Positions 44,687 through 52,877 of a stretch of DNA of 64,000 bases are shown here, piece after piece. This stretch comes from Marinobacter sp. EhC06. GTDB lineage: Bacteria; Pseudomonadota; Gammaproteobacteria; Pseudomonadales; Oleiphilaceae. The stretch is from the NCBI RefSeq assembly GCF_001650915.1, contig NZ_LXYO01000023.1, forward strand, positions 682,001 through 746,000, in the 5' to 3' direction. The notes beneath the pieces were generated by a model that had not been told where the DNA came from, ran no database searches, and worked only from the letters and a program-made list of their open reading frames with translations. Position numbers and translations under genes: made by a program. How positions within the stretch are numbered: the stretch's first letter is position 1; each line of letters starts with the position of its first letter.

Positions 44687-44899
44687 TCTTGTCATACGGA
44701 CTGAAAGTGCGGCAGAGGTTACGAAACCTCTGTCGACACCATCACAGAATCTCCCCCTATTGCTGAAAAACCCTTGATGGCAGGCACCTGTGCCAACGTA
44801 TTCTTGTAGCCGTCGCCCTATGGTCGACCAAGGAAAGCGTGGCCTGGCCGGTAGCTTTAATCAGACCGGCGCCCGACAATAATAACCAGGAGTCATCCC
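44687..44899. other. Intergenic region before the TRAP solute-binding gene
   Basis: About 213 bases without a gene. An 8-bp hairpin CAGAGGTT-ACGA-AACCTCTG lies at 44713-44732, 27 bases after the pyrC' stop. It lacks a following T-run, so termination there would need another factor. The remainder should hold the promoter of the solute-binding gene. I cannot pick reliable hexamers. An AGGAG ribosome-binding site precedes the GTG/ATG at 44900. Confidence 0.4.
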
Positions 44900-45937
44900 G
44901 TGAAATCAGCAAACCTCCCCCAGCGGGTAGCCATGGCGGCTGCCCTCTGTGCCAGTCTGATCTTGCCCTCAATGGGTCAGGCACAGGCACAGAACGAGCC
45001 TCTGGAACGCAGTTTTTGCGTTTTTGACCCGGTTGGTGCCAATGGTCCTCTGTTTGCCATCACCAAGACCTTCCAGCCGGTTGCCCTGAAGAACGGCATC
45101 AAGCTGGACCTTCGCGCCTACACCGATGAGAAGGTGGCCGCCGAGGATTTCAAGGCGGGGCAGTGTGATGCCGTTCTGCTTACCGGCACCCGTGCTCGGG
45201 AATTCAATAAATTCACTGGCAGCCTTGAAGCCATGGGCGCGGTACCAGGCGAAGAGGAAATGCGGCTGCTATATAACACCCTGAGCCAACCCAAGGCCCG
45301 GCCATTCCTGATTGATGGCCCCTACGAAGTGGCCGGTGTGTTCCCGGGGGGAGCCATTTACCTGCACACCCGTGACCGCAGTATCGATTCGGTCGAGAAG
45401 CTGCAGGGCAAACGGATTGCTACCCTGGACTACGATCAGGCATCCGTCCGGATGGTTCGCCATGTGGGTGCATCCGTGGTGGGTTCCAATTCCGCCAATT
45501 TTGCCGGCAAGTTCAATAACGGCAGCGTTGACCTGGCTTATGCTCCGGCCGTCGCCTACACCCCGCTGGAACTGTACAAGGGCGTTCAGCCAAACGGTGC
45601 AGTGGTCAAATATGCCCTGGGGTACATGAACTTCCAGGTGATCATCCACCGGGACCGGTTCCCGGATTCCGCCGGCCAGATGGTCCGGGACCAGGCGATA
45701 AAACGCATTGACGAGGCTTATGAAATCATCGCCCAGGCAGAGGCGGAGATTCCTGAAGAAGTCTGGATGGAGCTGCCCCGGGAGGATACCGCCGAGTACG
45801 ACAAGATGCTGCGCAAGGTGCGGCTGTCGTTACTGGAGGACGGTGTTTACGATGAGCGGGCTATCAAGTTGATGAAAGCGATTCGGTGCCGGGTAGATGC
45901 CACCCGCTCCGAGTGTGCCTCCGTCGCCGGAACCTGA
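44900..45937 (+). CDS. TRAP-type periplasmic solute-binding protein (putative)
   Basis: 345 residues. A Sec signal peptide (cleavage after AQA near residue 31) is followed by a binding-protein fold resembling the TRAP P subunit: SFCVFDPVGANGPLFAITK, ATLDYDQASVRMVRHVGASV and VDLAYAPAVAYTPLELYKGV. Two Cys in the mature part near the N-terminus (FCVF and GQCDAV) and two at the C-terminus (IRCRVDATRSEC) could form disulfides. The family resembles the putative solute-binding proteins found beside QM-fused TRAP permeases. The nearby lipoprotein and permease at 46.5-49.7 kb complete a likely system. The ligand is unknown. Confidence 0.7.
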   Translation: MKSANLPQRVAMAAALCASLILPSMGQAQAQNEPLERSFCVFDPVGANGPLFAITKTFQPVALKNGIKLDLRAYTDEKVAAEDFKAGQCDAVLLTGTRAREFNKFTGSLEAMGAVPGEEEMRLLYNTLSQPKARPFLIDGPYEVAGVFPGGAIYLHTRDRSIDSVEKLQGKRIATLDYDQASVRMVRHVGASVVGSNSANFAGKFNNGSVDLAYAPAVAYTPLELYKGVQPNGAVVKYALGYMNFQVIIHRDRFPDSAGQMVRDQAIKRIDEAYEIIAQAEAEIPEEVWMELPREDTAEYDKMLRKVRLSLLEDGVYDERAIKLMKAIRCRVDATRSECASVAGT

Positions 45938-45951
45938 GGCAGGAGTTGATC

Positions 45952-45973
45952 AGGCCCGCGTCGCGGGCCTTTG
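45952..45973 (+). terminator. Hairpin between solute-binding gene and HU gene
   Basis: A perfect 9-bp stem AGGCCCGCG-T-CGCGGGCCT (45952-45960 and 45962-45970), followed by only three T in the plus direction. It lies 15 bases after the solute-binding gene stop and 9 bases before the stop of the convergent HU gene, the place expected for a terminator. The short T-run makes this tentative. Confidence 0.5.
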
Positions 45974-45978
45974 CCTGA

Positions 45979-46251
45979 CTAGCGGATTTCGTCTTTAAGA
46001 GCCTTCCCGGCCTTGAAGCCGACGGTCTTGCTGGCAGGGATGCGAATGGTCTCGCCGGTTTGTGGGTTGCGTCCGTCTCGCGCCTCGCGACTGCGGATAT
46101 TGAAGGTGCCAAAGCCGATCAGGGTGACATCTTCGCCCCGGGAGGCAGCGGCAGACACCTGGTCGGTAAACGCGGTAATCACTTCGCTGGCCTTGTCACG
46201 GGTCAGGCCGGTGCGGTCGGCAATGGCCGCGGCGAGTTCAGGTTTGCGCAT
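45979..46251 (-). CDS. HU-family DNA-binding protein
   Basis: 90 residues, the standard HU length: MRKPELAAAIADRTGLTRDK, the ITLIGFGTF-type turn (DVTLIGFGTFNIRSREARDG) and the DNA-arm sequence RNPQTGETIRIPASK with the intercalating Pro. It bends and packages DNA as a homodimer or heterodimer. It is more divergent from HupB than housekeeping copies usually are (my impression), and its location, on the opposite strand inside a TRAP cassette, is odd. Its promoter must lie in 46252-46546. Confidence 0.9.
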   Translation of the reverse strand: MRKPELAAAIADRTGLTRDKASEVITAFTDQVSAAASRGEDVTLIGFGTFNIRSREARDGRNPQTGETIRIPASKTVGFKAGKALKDEIR

Positions 46252-46546
46252 CGGATACTCCTTTTATTGTATTTCTGTTGTTTCAGTCTCTGTCCTGGCC
46301 GGAATCACAACGACTCACGGTTGCTCCAATCTATAGTGGCTCCTGACTCATTGTGCAAACCCCGGGGCGGCAATGGTGTGTTTAATTTAGCGTCATTTGC
46401 GGCATCGGTCGCATAAAAACCGGGGCTCGTGGGCCATAATGCGTGCCTGGTTACAGTCTGTAACAAACCGGTTTGTCTGCCGGAGTCTGACCCGTGGCAT
46501 CGCAGCAAGACTGCATCAGAACAAAAAACGAAAAGGTGAAGAAGGT
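46252..46546. other. Divergent region between HU gene and TatT-like lipoprotein gene
   Basis: About 295 bases with no convincing gene. It should hold the leftward HU promoter and the rightward promoter of the lipoprotein gene. A CATAAT hexamer near 46433-46438 is a candidate -10 for the rightward gene, without a clear -35. The reading frame of the lipoprotein stays open back to 46397, but the upstream codons do not resemble protein. Confidence 0.4.
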
Positions 46547-47611
46547 ATGACCCATTTCCGGAATCCCTCCCGCAAGGCGCTTTTTTCCATGTGCCGTGTA
46601 CGTAACCTCATGGCGGCTTTTATGGCCAGTGTAGTCCTGAGTGGCTGTGGTGCGGTGAATCACGTGATGTACAAGACCACCGGGGATGTGATGCAGGGTT
46701 TCTCCAGGGATCACACGGTGCCGTTTCTGATGGAGAGCAATGACCTGGCCATGGGGTGCGCCATGAGCGAGGCGACTGCACCATTGCTGATGTCCTTCGG
46801 GCGAGTCACCAATGAGCCGGACCAGCTGGCGGTGATGCTTTATCTGTCAGCTGGCGGCTGTGCAGAGGAAGAGGCCAGGGAACATGAGTTGGCCGCCCTT
46901 GCCGCTCTGCATGCCATGAACGGGAATGCGGCCGAAGATGCCATGATCCGCCAGAAGCGGGCCCACAGCGTGGCTGCCCGGCGTTATTACAACGCCTGGC
47001 AGCACCACAATGCCCATTACGGAAATCCTGCCAATGGCGAATGCCCGGATTTCGATGACGACATGGACGAGTTTATCTACATGGCCGGTCTTCTCTCCGG
47101 CCTTCAGGCCCTGAACGCCCAGATCCAGTCCACCTCCTCTATTGGGGTGCCGGCCAACGTTGGTTCCATTGCCGCCCGGGCCACCAGCTGTCTTGATAAT
47201 GAAAAATGGTGGGGCGCACCCATGGCTTTGCGGGCAACGGTATGGGCGATGATACCGGGTGCCCAGCCCGAGGGTGAGGATGCCTTTGAGCGGCTGGCTA
47301 TTGCCGGCGAGCAGGGTGATGCTGCCGGTGTACGCCTGCCTTACGTCTTCCATGCCATCGCGGCCCTGAACAAAGGGGACGAGGCAATGGTACGTGACGT
47401 GATTCGGGAGCACGCTGAATCGGTCCAGAACACTCCGGCCAACGAGGACTGGCGATTCGTGGATGCCATGGCAACCGACATGATTGTCGCGGTGTCTGAT
47501 CGTCTGTGGGTCGAGAACACCGGGCATCGTACGCCCATGGGCCAGCTCGGCACCTTCTGGGATGACCAGCAGGAAGAGGTAGAAACCATGGATCTGGACG
47601 ATCTGCTGTAA
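46547..47611 (+). CDS. TatT-like lipoprotein of a TRAP system (putative)
   Basis: 354 residues from the ATG at 46547, preceded by AAAGGTGAAGAAGGT. Lipobox LSGC (Cys34). The mature protein is all helical: FLMESNDLAMGCAMSEATAP, YLSAGGCAEEEAREHELAAL, RRYYNAWQHH. This pattern recalls the TRAP-associated TatT proteins, periplasmic TPR trimers that bind a solute-binding protein. The C-terminal half (WAMIPGAQPEGEDAFERLAI and on) is less clear. It ends DDLL, 26 bases before the permease. Assignment is by pattern and neighbours, not a strict family match. Confidence 0.6.
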   Translation: MTHFRNPSRKALFSMCRVRNLMAAFMASVVLSGCGAVNHVMYKTTGDVMQGFSRDHTVPFLMESNDLAMGCAMSEATAPLLMSFGRVTNEPDQLAVMLYLSAGGCAEEEAREHELAALAALHAMNGNAAEDAMIRQKRAHSVAARRYYNAWQHHNAHYGNPANGECPDFDDDMDEFIYMAGLLSGLQALNAQIQSTSSIGVPANVGSIAARATSCLDNEKWWGAPMALRATVWAMIPGAQPEGEDAFERLAIAGEQGDAAGVRLPYVFHAIAALNKGDEAMVRDVIREHAESVQNTPANEDWRFVDAMATDMIVAVSDRLWVENTGHRTPMGQLGTFWDDQQEEVETMDLDDLL

Positions 47612-47637
47612 CCACTCCCTACCCAGAGTAATCAGTT

Positions 47638-49701
47638 ATGTCGAAGGGCAGTTTTCATCGTAGCGGGCTGGAGTGGTTTTCATCACTGCCGGCCTGTCTG
47701 CTGTTACTGGCGGTGGTCATCTTCTCCACGAGCAGTGACATCCACAATCAGATGTTGCGCGGAGGTGAACAACTCTGGAGCGGCTACTACAAGTTGCGGA
47801 TGGATCCGGTCCAGCCCACCTGCGACCCGAACCGGGATATCGACGCGGCGGTTGCTGAAGAAATGGCGGCGGATGCCGAGACGGATGACCCGATGGCGGC
47901 GTTGCTGGGGGCCGAGGAAAAAGACCCGGCTGACGTCCGGCTTGCTATCGAACGAGCGGTTGCTGACTGCCGCGAGGCCCACCAGAATTTCGAGAATCTC
48001 AGGGACCAGCTGACGCCGGGTGTAAAAGCCTACCGGGCCGTTGAACTGTTCATTGCCGACCTTATTGCGTTTGGCCTGGAATCACAGCGTTTCATTCTGG
48101 TGATCCTGGTCATGCTGTGTGCGGTGACCGCGACCCTGACCCGCCACCACATCGCCATGCGTGCCATGGAAACCCGGCTGGATTACACCGTCTCCCACAC
48201 TCTTCAAACCATCGCCAATGCCATGCTGCTGGGCTCGAGCGCAATCTTCCGTCAATCCAGCCTGGGTTCAGACACGGCGGTCTCTTCCGAAGAGCTGTTG
48301 CTGCACAATTTCTGGATTATCGGTTTCGCCTGCCTCACGCTGGCCAGCCTCTACCGGCTCTTCCGGGTGCCTGATGATCTTGAGGAGGGCGGCAGCCTGA
48401 ACAAGGCCTTCCTGGCCGTTCCGCTCTATACCGTGATGTGTCTGATCTCCGGCACCTATTTTGCCCTGATCGGACACGCGTCGGGGATTGGTATCTATCT
48501 CGGCAAGATGATGGAACTGTCCGACATGTTCCTGAATGTCGGTCTGTATGTGTGGGTGGGCATGATGCTGAAGCAGACCCGCCTGGCCACGCTGGTGTTC
48601 AATGTCTTCCGGCCCTGGCGCATGCCGCCGGAAATGCTGGCGGTTGTAGCGGTTCTGGTGGCTGCCGTGCCCACGGCCTACACCGGTGCCTCGGGCATAT
48701 TCGTCATCGCGGCCGGTGCCGTCATCTACAGTGAGTTGCGTGCCGCCGGTGCCCGGCGGCATCTGGCCCTGGCGGCGACCGCCATGTCCGGTTCCCTGGG
48801 TGTGGTCTTGCGGCCCTGTCTGCTGGTGGTTGTGATTGCTTATCTGAACCGGGAAGTCACCACTGATGAGCTCTTTGGCTGGGGCATCTGGGTCTTCGTG
48901 CTGACCGCCACCATGTTCGCGATTGTGGCCCTGAGTGTGAACCGCCAGAGTGAGTTCAATCTGGCGCCTTCTGCCGAAGCCTTCCCGGCCATGACGCAGG
49001 CGCTCAAACCCTTGATTCCCTATGTTCTGGTAATCGCTGCCGTGGTGCTGTTCTATCGTTTGGCACTCGACGTGAGCATGGATGAATTCTCGGCGCCAAG
49101 GCTGCTGCCTGTGATCATGCTGGCAATCCTTGTGTACGAGCACATCAGCCTGAAAAACCGGAAAGGAAAAGCCTCGGGGGAGATCAACCACCAGGGGCTG
49201 GAGCGAAGTCTCCGTGGCGCCACCAACGATACGACGGCGGAAATTGGCGCGCTGTTGCTGTTGCTGGGGTTGTCGGTCAGTATCGGTGGTGTGATCGAGC
49301 GGGCCCACCTGATGGAGGCTTTCCCACAGTCGTTTGACAGTGCCTGGTCGGCAATGCTGCTGATGGTGGTGATCCTGGTGATCCTGGGCATGATCATGGA
49401 CGCATTCGGTGCCGTGATCCTGGTAACCGCCACGGTTGCTACGATTGCCTACTCCAGCGGGATTCATCCGATCCATTTCTGGATGGTGACCCTGGTGGCA
49501 TTTGAACTTGGCTACCTTAGCCCGCCGGTAGCCCTGAACCATCTGCTGACCCGGCAGGTGGTTGGCGAGTCGGAAGTGCTGGCGGCGCAACAGGAAACGG
49601 GGACTTTTTATCAGCGCCATGAGCGTATCATCATGCCGCTGATTGCCATGGGGATTTCGCTGGTGTTGGTGGCCTTCATACCCCTTATTTTTTACGCCTG
49701 A
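47638..49701 (+). CDS. Fused TRAP permease (DctQM-like) with periplasmic insert
   Basis: 687 residues. TM1 (about 18-32) leads into a hydrophilic loop of about 100 residues (35-135, with Cys62 and Cys111, and an acidic DDPMAALLGAEEKDPAD part) before TM2 (about 152-170). This looks like a DctQ domain with an extracytoplasmic insert. Residues about 300-687 are a DctM-type permease with a dozen helices (AYTGASGIFVIAAGAVIYSE, LGMIMDAFGAVILV, LVAFELGYLSPPVALN). TRAP systems use Na+ or proton gradients, not ATP. The QM fusion is known in some subtypes. The insert and pairing with a TatT-like lipoprotein are unusual. Confidence 0.72.
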   Translation: MSKGSFHRSGLEWFSSLPACLLLLAVVIFSTSSDIHNQMLRGGEQLWSGYYKLRMDPVQPTCDPNRDIDAAVAEEMAADAETDDPMAALLGAEEKDPADVRLAIERAVADCREAHQNFENLRDQLTPGVKAYRAVELFIADLIAFGLESQRFILVILVMLCAVTATLTRHHIAMRAMETRLDYTVSHTLQTIANAMLLGSSAIFRQSSLGSDTAVSSEELLLHNFWIIGFACLTLASLYRLFRVPDDLEEGGSLNKAFLAVPLYTVMCLISGTYFALIGHASGIGIYLGKMMELSDMFLNVGLYVWVGMMLKQTRLATLVFNVFRPWRMPPEMLAVVAVLVAAVPTAYTGASGIFVIAAGAVIYSELRAAGARRHLALAATAMSGSLGVVLRPCLLVVVIAYLNREVTTDELFGWGIWVFVLTATMFAIVALSVNRQSEFNLAPSAEAFPAMTQALKPLIPYVLVIAAVVLFYRLALDVSMDEFSAPRLLPVIMLAILVYEHISLKNRKGKASGEINHQGLERSLRGATNDTTAEIGALLLLLGLSVSIGGVIERAHLMEAFPQSFDSAWSAMLLMVVILVILGMIMDAFGAVILVTATVATIAYSSGIHPIHFWMVTLVAFELGYLSPPVALNHLLTRQVVGESEVLAAQQETGTFYQRHERIIMPLIAMGISLVLVAFIPLIFYA

Positions 49702-49723
49702 GGTTTTGGTGTTGGCTCTCTAT

Positions 49724-50758
49724 CTAATGGCGACGCGCGATCAGTTCCCTGAGCGGTGCGGGAAGAAGGCGTCGCAACCGGTCTGAAACGCGCTGTTCGT
49801 GCCGTTGCCACAGAATGCCCAACCACACGATCGCCAGACCAATCAACGTGAGCGCAATTGGAAACAGAAGGCTGTTCTCGAAAACCTCGTAGGCAAGATA
49901 GCCAAGGTACCCGGCGACTCCCAGGCCGCCGAAGACCACGAATACCCGCCGGCCCAGAATGGCCCCGGTGAAAATCATGGCAATATTCATCATGCAGTAG
50001 AGCAGCTTGCTCCATTCGCTCTCAGACTCCATCAGGGAAAGTCCGCTCCAGAAAGCCGTGACACCGAATATGTATAACCAGAACGCAAAGTCGCGGCTGC
50101 TCTGATTTCGGATATCCACCCAGAAAGCCAAAAGGGCGATGAGGAGGCCGAACCACAGGGAGACCCATTTCCTGAGTTCCCAGGCAACGTACTCCTCACC
50201 AAACAGGAAGGGAGCCAGATCCATACTCATGTACCAGAGCGTGACGGCCACCGGCATGACAAGGAAGGGCAATCGGTAGCGCCAGAGCATGACTGCGCCT
50301 GAGGCCAGTGTTGCCAGTTCCATGAATAACCAGCTCCAGTCGATGTAGCGGTGGAAGTCCCGGTATTCATGGCCCCCCGACCACCAGCCCATGCCGGCCT
50401 GAAACCCGAAAACCGCGAGTGGAGTAAGGACAACGACAAAAGTGGCAGTGATCCCGGCAGGAATTTTCAGGTCCAGCCGCTTCAGGAAAAACTCGGTGAG
50501 CCACAGGCCTGCGCCGGCGTAGATCAGGGCAATCAGTAGCAGACCCCATCCACCAAGGCTTTCCCACGAGAGGGTCATGAACACGCTCATGGCCCCGATT
50601 GCAATCAGCCCGCCGAAGTAATAGAGGATGTGGGTGAAACGGAAAGAGGGTGTTTGTTGTTGCTGTTCTGAGAGGAACGTCCAGAGTTGGTCAGCCTGTT
50701 CGTCCGTTATGATCTGCTTGCCTGCGGCTTGATCGAGAAGACTGCGCTTCACTTCCAT
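49724..50758 (-). CDS. DUF2157-like multi-pass membrane protein
   Basis: 344 residues. The N-terminal cytoplasmic part (MEVKRSLLDQAAGKQIITDE, then QADQLWTFLSEQ) is the short helical region of DUF2157 proteins. About ten hydrophobic helices follow to residue 325 (YYFGGLIAIGAMSVFMTLSW, ALIYAGAGLWLTEFFLKR). The C-terminal tail is basic (RRLLPAPLRELIARRH). No catalytic motif is visible. It converges with the TRAP permease, ending 22 bases from its stop. Function unknown. Confidence 0.7.
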   Translation of the reverse strand: MEVKRSLLDQAAGKQIITDEQADQLWTFLSEQQQQTPSFRFTHILYYFGGLIAIGAMSVFMTLSWESLGGWGLLLIALIYAGAGLWLTEFFLKRLDLKIPAGITATFVVVLTPLAVFGFQAGMGWWSGGHEYRDFHRYIDWSWLFMELATLASGAVMLWRYRLPFLVMPVAVTLWYMSMDLAPFLFGEEYVAWELRKWVSLWFGLLIALLAFWVDIRNQSSRDFAFWLYIFGVTAFWSGLSLMESESEWSKLLYCMMNIAMIFTGAILGRRVFVVFGGLGVAGYLGYLAYEVFENSLLFPIALTLIGLAIVWLGILWQRHEQRVSDRLRRLLPAPLRELIARRH

Positions 50759-50803
50759 GAGTGCTTCACCACGAATAACCCTCCTTGTTGGAACCGGTTC
50801 AGC

Positions 50804-51082
50804 TCACCGATTGCCCCACATCTTCGACACCGCGGCATCGGAGCCCAACGTCCCGACGACCAACGACACGCCACCAATACCGAAGAAAACAAGCACGGGA
50901 ATCAAGGCGCCTGCCTTACCGGTGTAAACGAGCATAGCCGCTGACACCGTCGCCAGAACGAGGAACAGGATGCCCACCACATTCAGCACGGTGCGGTGCG
51001 AATCTTTGTAGCTGGGCCCAACCTTTCCGGATTCCAGTGGTTTGAGAATAAACGAAAAGAGCTGGCGTAGACGCTGTTTCAT
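50804..51082 (-). CDS. Small two-TM membrane protein
   Basis: 92 residues from the ATG at 51080-51082 (MKQRLRQLFSFILKPLESGK). The frame stays open 33 bases upstream, into the pckA terminator. Two hydrophobic helices at about 36-58 and 62-82 (LNVVGILFLVLATVSAAMLV, IPVLVFFGIGGVSLVVG). No family recognised. It lies 46 bases upstream of the DUF2157-like gene on the same strand, perhaps cotranscribed. Confidence 0.65.
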   Translation of the reverse strand: MKQRLRQLFSFILKPLESGKVGPSYKDSHRTVLNVVGILFLVLATVSAAMLVYTGKAGALIPVLVFFGIGGVSLVVGTLGSDAAVSKMWGNR

Positions 51083-51117
51083 GAAGCCGTTTCCTAGAGT
51101 GTGTTGGGCTATCATAC

Positions 51118-51153
51118 AAAAAAAGCGCCGTGCTTTCGCAGGGCGCTTTTTTT
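51118..51153 (-). terminator. Bidirectional-looking terminator after pckA
   Basis: A perfect 12-bp stem (51118-51129 with 51142-51153, containing AAAAAAAGCGCC) and an inner 3-bp stem TGC/GCA in the loop. It has T-runs on both strands. It is 17 bases beyond the pckA stop and would end pckA transcription before the small membrane gene. Confidence 0.85.
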
Positions 51154-51169
51154 ACTTGCAGGAATCGAC

Positions 51170-52705
51170 TCAGCTCAGCTTGGGACCGGCTTCGACGATA
51201 GAATCCGCCACGTCGAACTTCTTGAAGTTCTCGACGAACTGCGCAATCAGTTCCTGGGCCTTGCCATCGTAGTAGTCCGGGCTTACCCAAGTGTTACGCG
51301 GGTTCAGCAGCTCGGTATCCACGCCCGGAACATGCTTGGGCACATCCAGGTTCAGGGTGGGCAGGTGCTCGGTTTCCACGTCGTCCAGATCGCCGTTCTG
51401 GATTGACGCGATAATGGCACGGGTGGTCGGAATGCTGAACCGCTGACCTTCGCCGTAGGGACCGCCGGTCCAGCCGGTGTTGACCAGGAAGACCTTGCTG
51501 CCAAACTCGTCCATCCGCTTCATCAGAAGCTCAGCGTAAACACCGGCCGGACGCGGGAAGAAGGGCGCACCGAAGCAGGTGGAGAACGTGGACTTCAACT
51601 TGGACGAAGAACCCATTTCGGTAGATCCGACCAGCGCGGTGTAGCCACTCAGGAAGTGATAAGCGGCGCCTTCGCGGCTCAGGATGGACACGGGCGGCAG
51701 AACGCCGGTCATGTCGCAGGTCAGGAATACGATGTGGGACGGCTCACCGGCGCGGTTCTCGATCACACGCTTTTCAACATGCTCGAGCGGGTAGGCGCAG
51801 CGGGAGTTTTCGGTGAGGGACACATCGGTGTAATCCGGCTCACGGGTTTCCGGGTCGATCGTCACGTTCTCTACGATGGCACCGAAGCGGATGGCGTCCC
51901 AGATGATCGGTTCGTTTTTCTGGGACAGATCGATGCACTTGGCGTAGCAGCCGCCTTCGATATTGAATACGGTGCCCGGGCCCCAGCCGTGCTCGTCGTC
52001 ACCGATGAGGAAGCGGTGCGGATCGGCGGAGAGGGTGGTCTTGCCGGTGCCGGACAGGCCGAAGAACAGGCAGGTCTCGCCGTCTTCACCGACGTTGGCG
52101 GAGCAGTGCATGGGCAGCACGTCTTTTTCCGGCAGCAGGAAGTTCTGTACCGAGAACATGGCCTTTTTCATTTCGCCGGCGTAGTGCATGCCGGCCAGCA
52201 GAACCTTGCGCTTGGCAAAGTTGATCATCACGCAGCCGTTGCTGTTGGTGCCATCGCGCTCGGGCACACACTCGAAGTTGGCGGCGTTCAGGATCTGCCA
52301 TTCCTGCTTGTCGGCCGGGTTGTAGCTTTCCGGGCGGATAAACAGGTTGCGGCCGAACAGGTTCTGCCAGGCGGTCTCGGTGGTCATTTTAACCGGCAGA
52401 TAGTGTTCCGGGTCGGAACCGACATGCACGTGAGACACGAACTGGTCTTTTTCGGCGATATAGGCTTCAACACGGTCCCAGAGGGCGTCGAATTTTTCAG
52501 CGTCGAAAGGACGGTTGATCGGACCCCAGTGGATATCGTCGGAGGTGCTGGGCTCCTCGACAATATAACGGTCCTTGGGAGACCGGCCTGTGCGGTCACC
52601 GGTTTTTACGACCAGGGAACCGTTGGATGCCAGCTGGCCTTCCTCACGCGCCAGTGCCACCTCGACCAGTCGTGCTGTACTCAGATCATTATAAGTGTTG
52701 CTCAC
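51170..52705 (-). CDS. pckA: Phosphoenolpyruvate carboxykinase (ATP)
   Basis: 511 residues, typical for the ATP-dependent enzyme. P-loop [20 protein letters not shown] (about 232-251), metal ligands [10 protein letters not shown], substrate loop [13 protein letters not shown] near residue 35 and the [20 protein letters not shown] segment near 405. It decarboxylates oxaloacetate to phosphoenolpyruvate in gluconeogenesis. Translation starts at GTG 52705, preceded by GAGG. The 172 bases upstream hold a hairpin-forming leader. The position downstream of hslO matches E. coli (yrfG-hslR-hslO-pckA). Confidence 0.95.
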   Translation of the reverse strand: MSNTYNDLSTARLVEVALAREEGQLASNGSLVVKTGDRTGRSPKDRYIVEEPSTSDDIHWGPINRPFDAEKFDALWDRVEAYIAEKDQFVSHVHVGSDPEHYLPVKMTTETAWQNLFGRNLFIRPESYNPADKQEWQILNAANFECVPERDGTNSNGCVMINFAKRKVLLAGMHYAGEMKKAMFSVQNFLLPEKDVLPMHCSANVGEDGETCLFFGLSGTGKTTLSADPHRFLIGDDEHGWGPGTVFNIEGGCYAKCIDLSQKNEPIIWDAIRFGAIVENVTIDPETREPDYTDVSLTENSRCAYPLEHVEKRVIENRAGEPSHIVFLTCDMTGVLPPVSILSREGAAYHFLSGYTALVGSTEMGSSSKLKSTFSTCFGAPFFPRPAGVYAELLMKRMDEFGSKVFLVNTGWTGGPYGEGQRFSIPTTRAIIASIQNGDLDDVETEHLPTLNLDVPKHVPGVDTELLNPRNTWVSPDYYDGKAQELIAQFVENFKKFDVADSIVEAGPKLS

Positions 52706-52733
52706 TTCGACCTCGCCCTCGGGATGTCTTAGT

Positions 52734-52778
52734 GATTGCTCAGGCCGCCCCCCAAAATTGACGGAAATCTGAGCAATC
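52734..52778 (-). promoter_or_regulatory. Inverted repeat in the pckA leader
   Basis: A perfect 10-bp inverted repeat GATTGCTCAG / CTGAGCAATC (52734-52743 and 52769-52778) with a 25-nt loop containing a run of six C on the plus strand (six G in the mRNA). It lies 29 bases upstream of the pckA GTG. A CATAAT hexamer with an upstream TG (52798-52806, reading leftward) may be an extended -10, placing the hairpin at the very 5' end of the mRNA. Confidence 0.5.
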
Positions 52779-52817
52779 GGGTCAATTCAGGCGCGCTATT
52801 ATGCCAGAGACGCCGGT

Positions 52818-52861
52818 AAAAAACGACTGCCCGGGAAGCCTTGCTATCAGCGGGTTCCCGG
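52818..52861 (-). terminator. Probable terminator after hslO
   Basis: On the minus strand a stem CCGGGAA...TTCCCGG (52855-52861 with 52831-52837, partly extended inward) is followed by a run of six T (plus-strand A at 52818-52823), 17 bases beyond the hslO stop. The loop is long and the T-run begins 7 bases after the stem, so it is a moderate candidate. Confidence 0.5.
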
Positions 52862-52877
52862 CTAATCGAGTGTGCTT

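Noticed and set aside
44713..44732. Hairpin after pyrC' as Rho-independent terminator
   Set aside because: No T-run follows the stem, so I list it only as a hairpin in the intergenic entry.
48268..49620. 450-codon open frame opposite the TRAP permease
   Set aside because: The translated product is His/Gln/Arg-rich with no recognisable domain. The plus strand has a clear multi-pass membrane protein.
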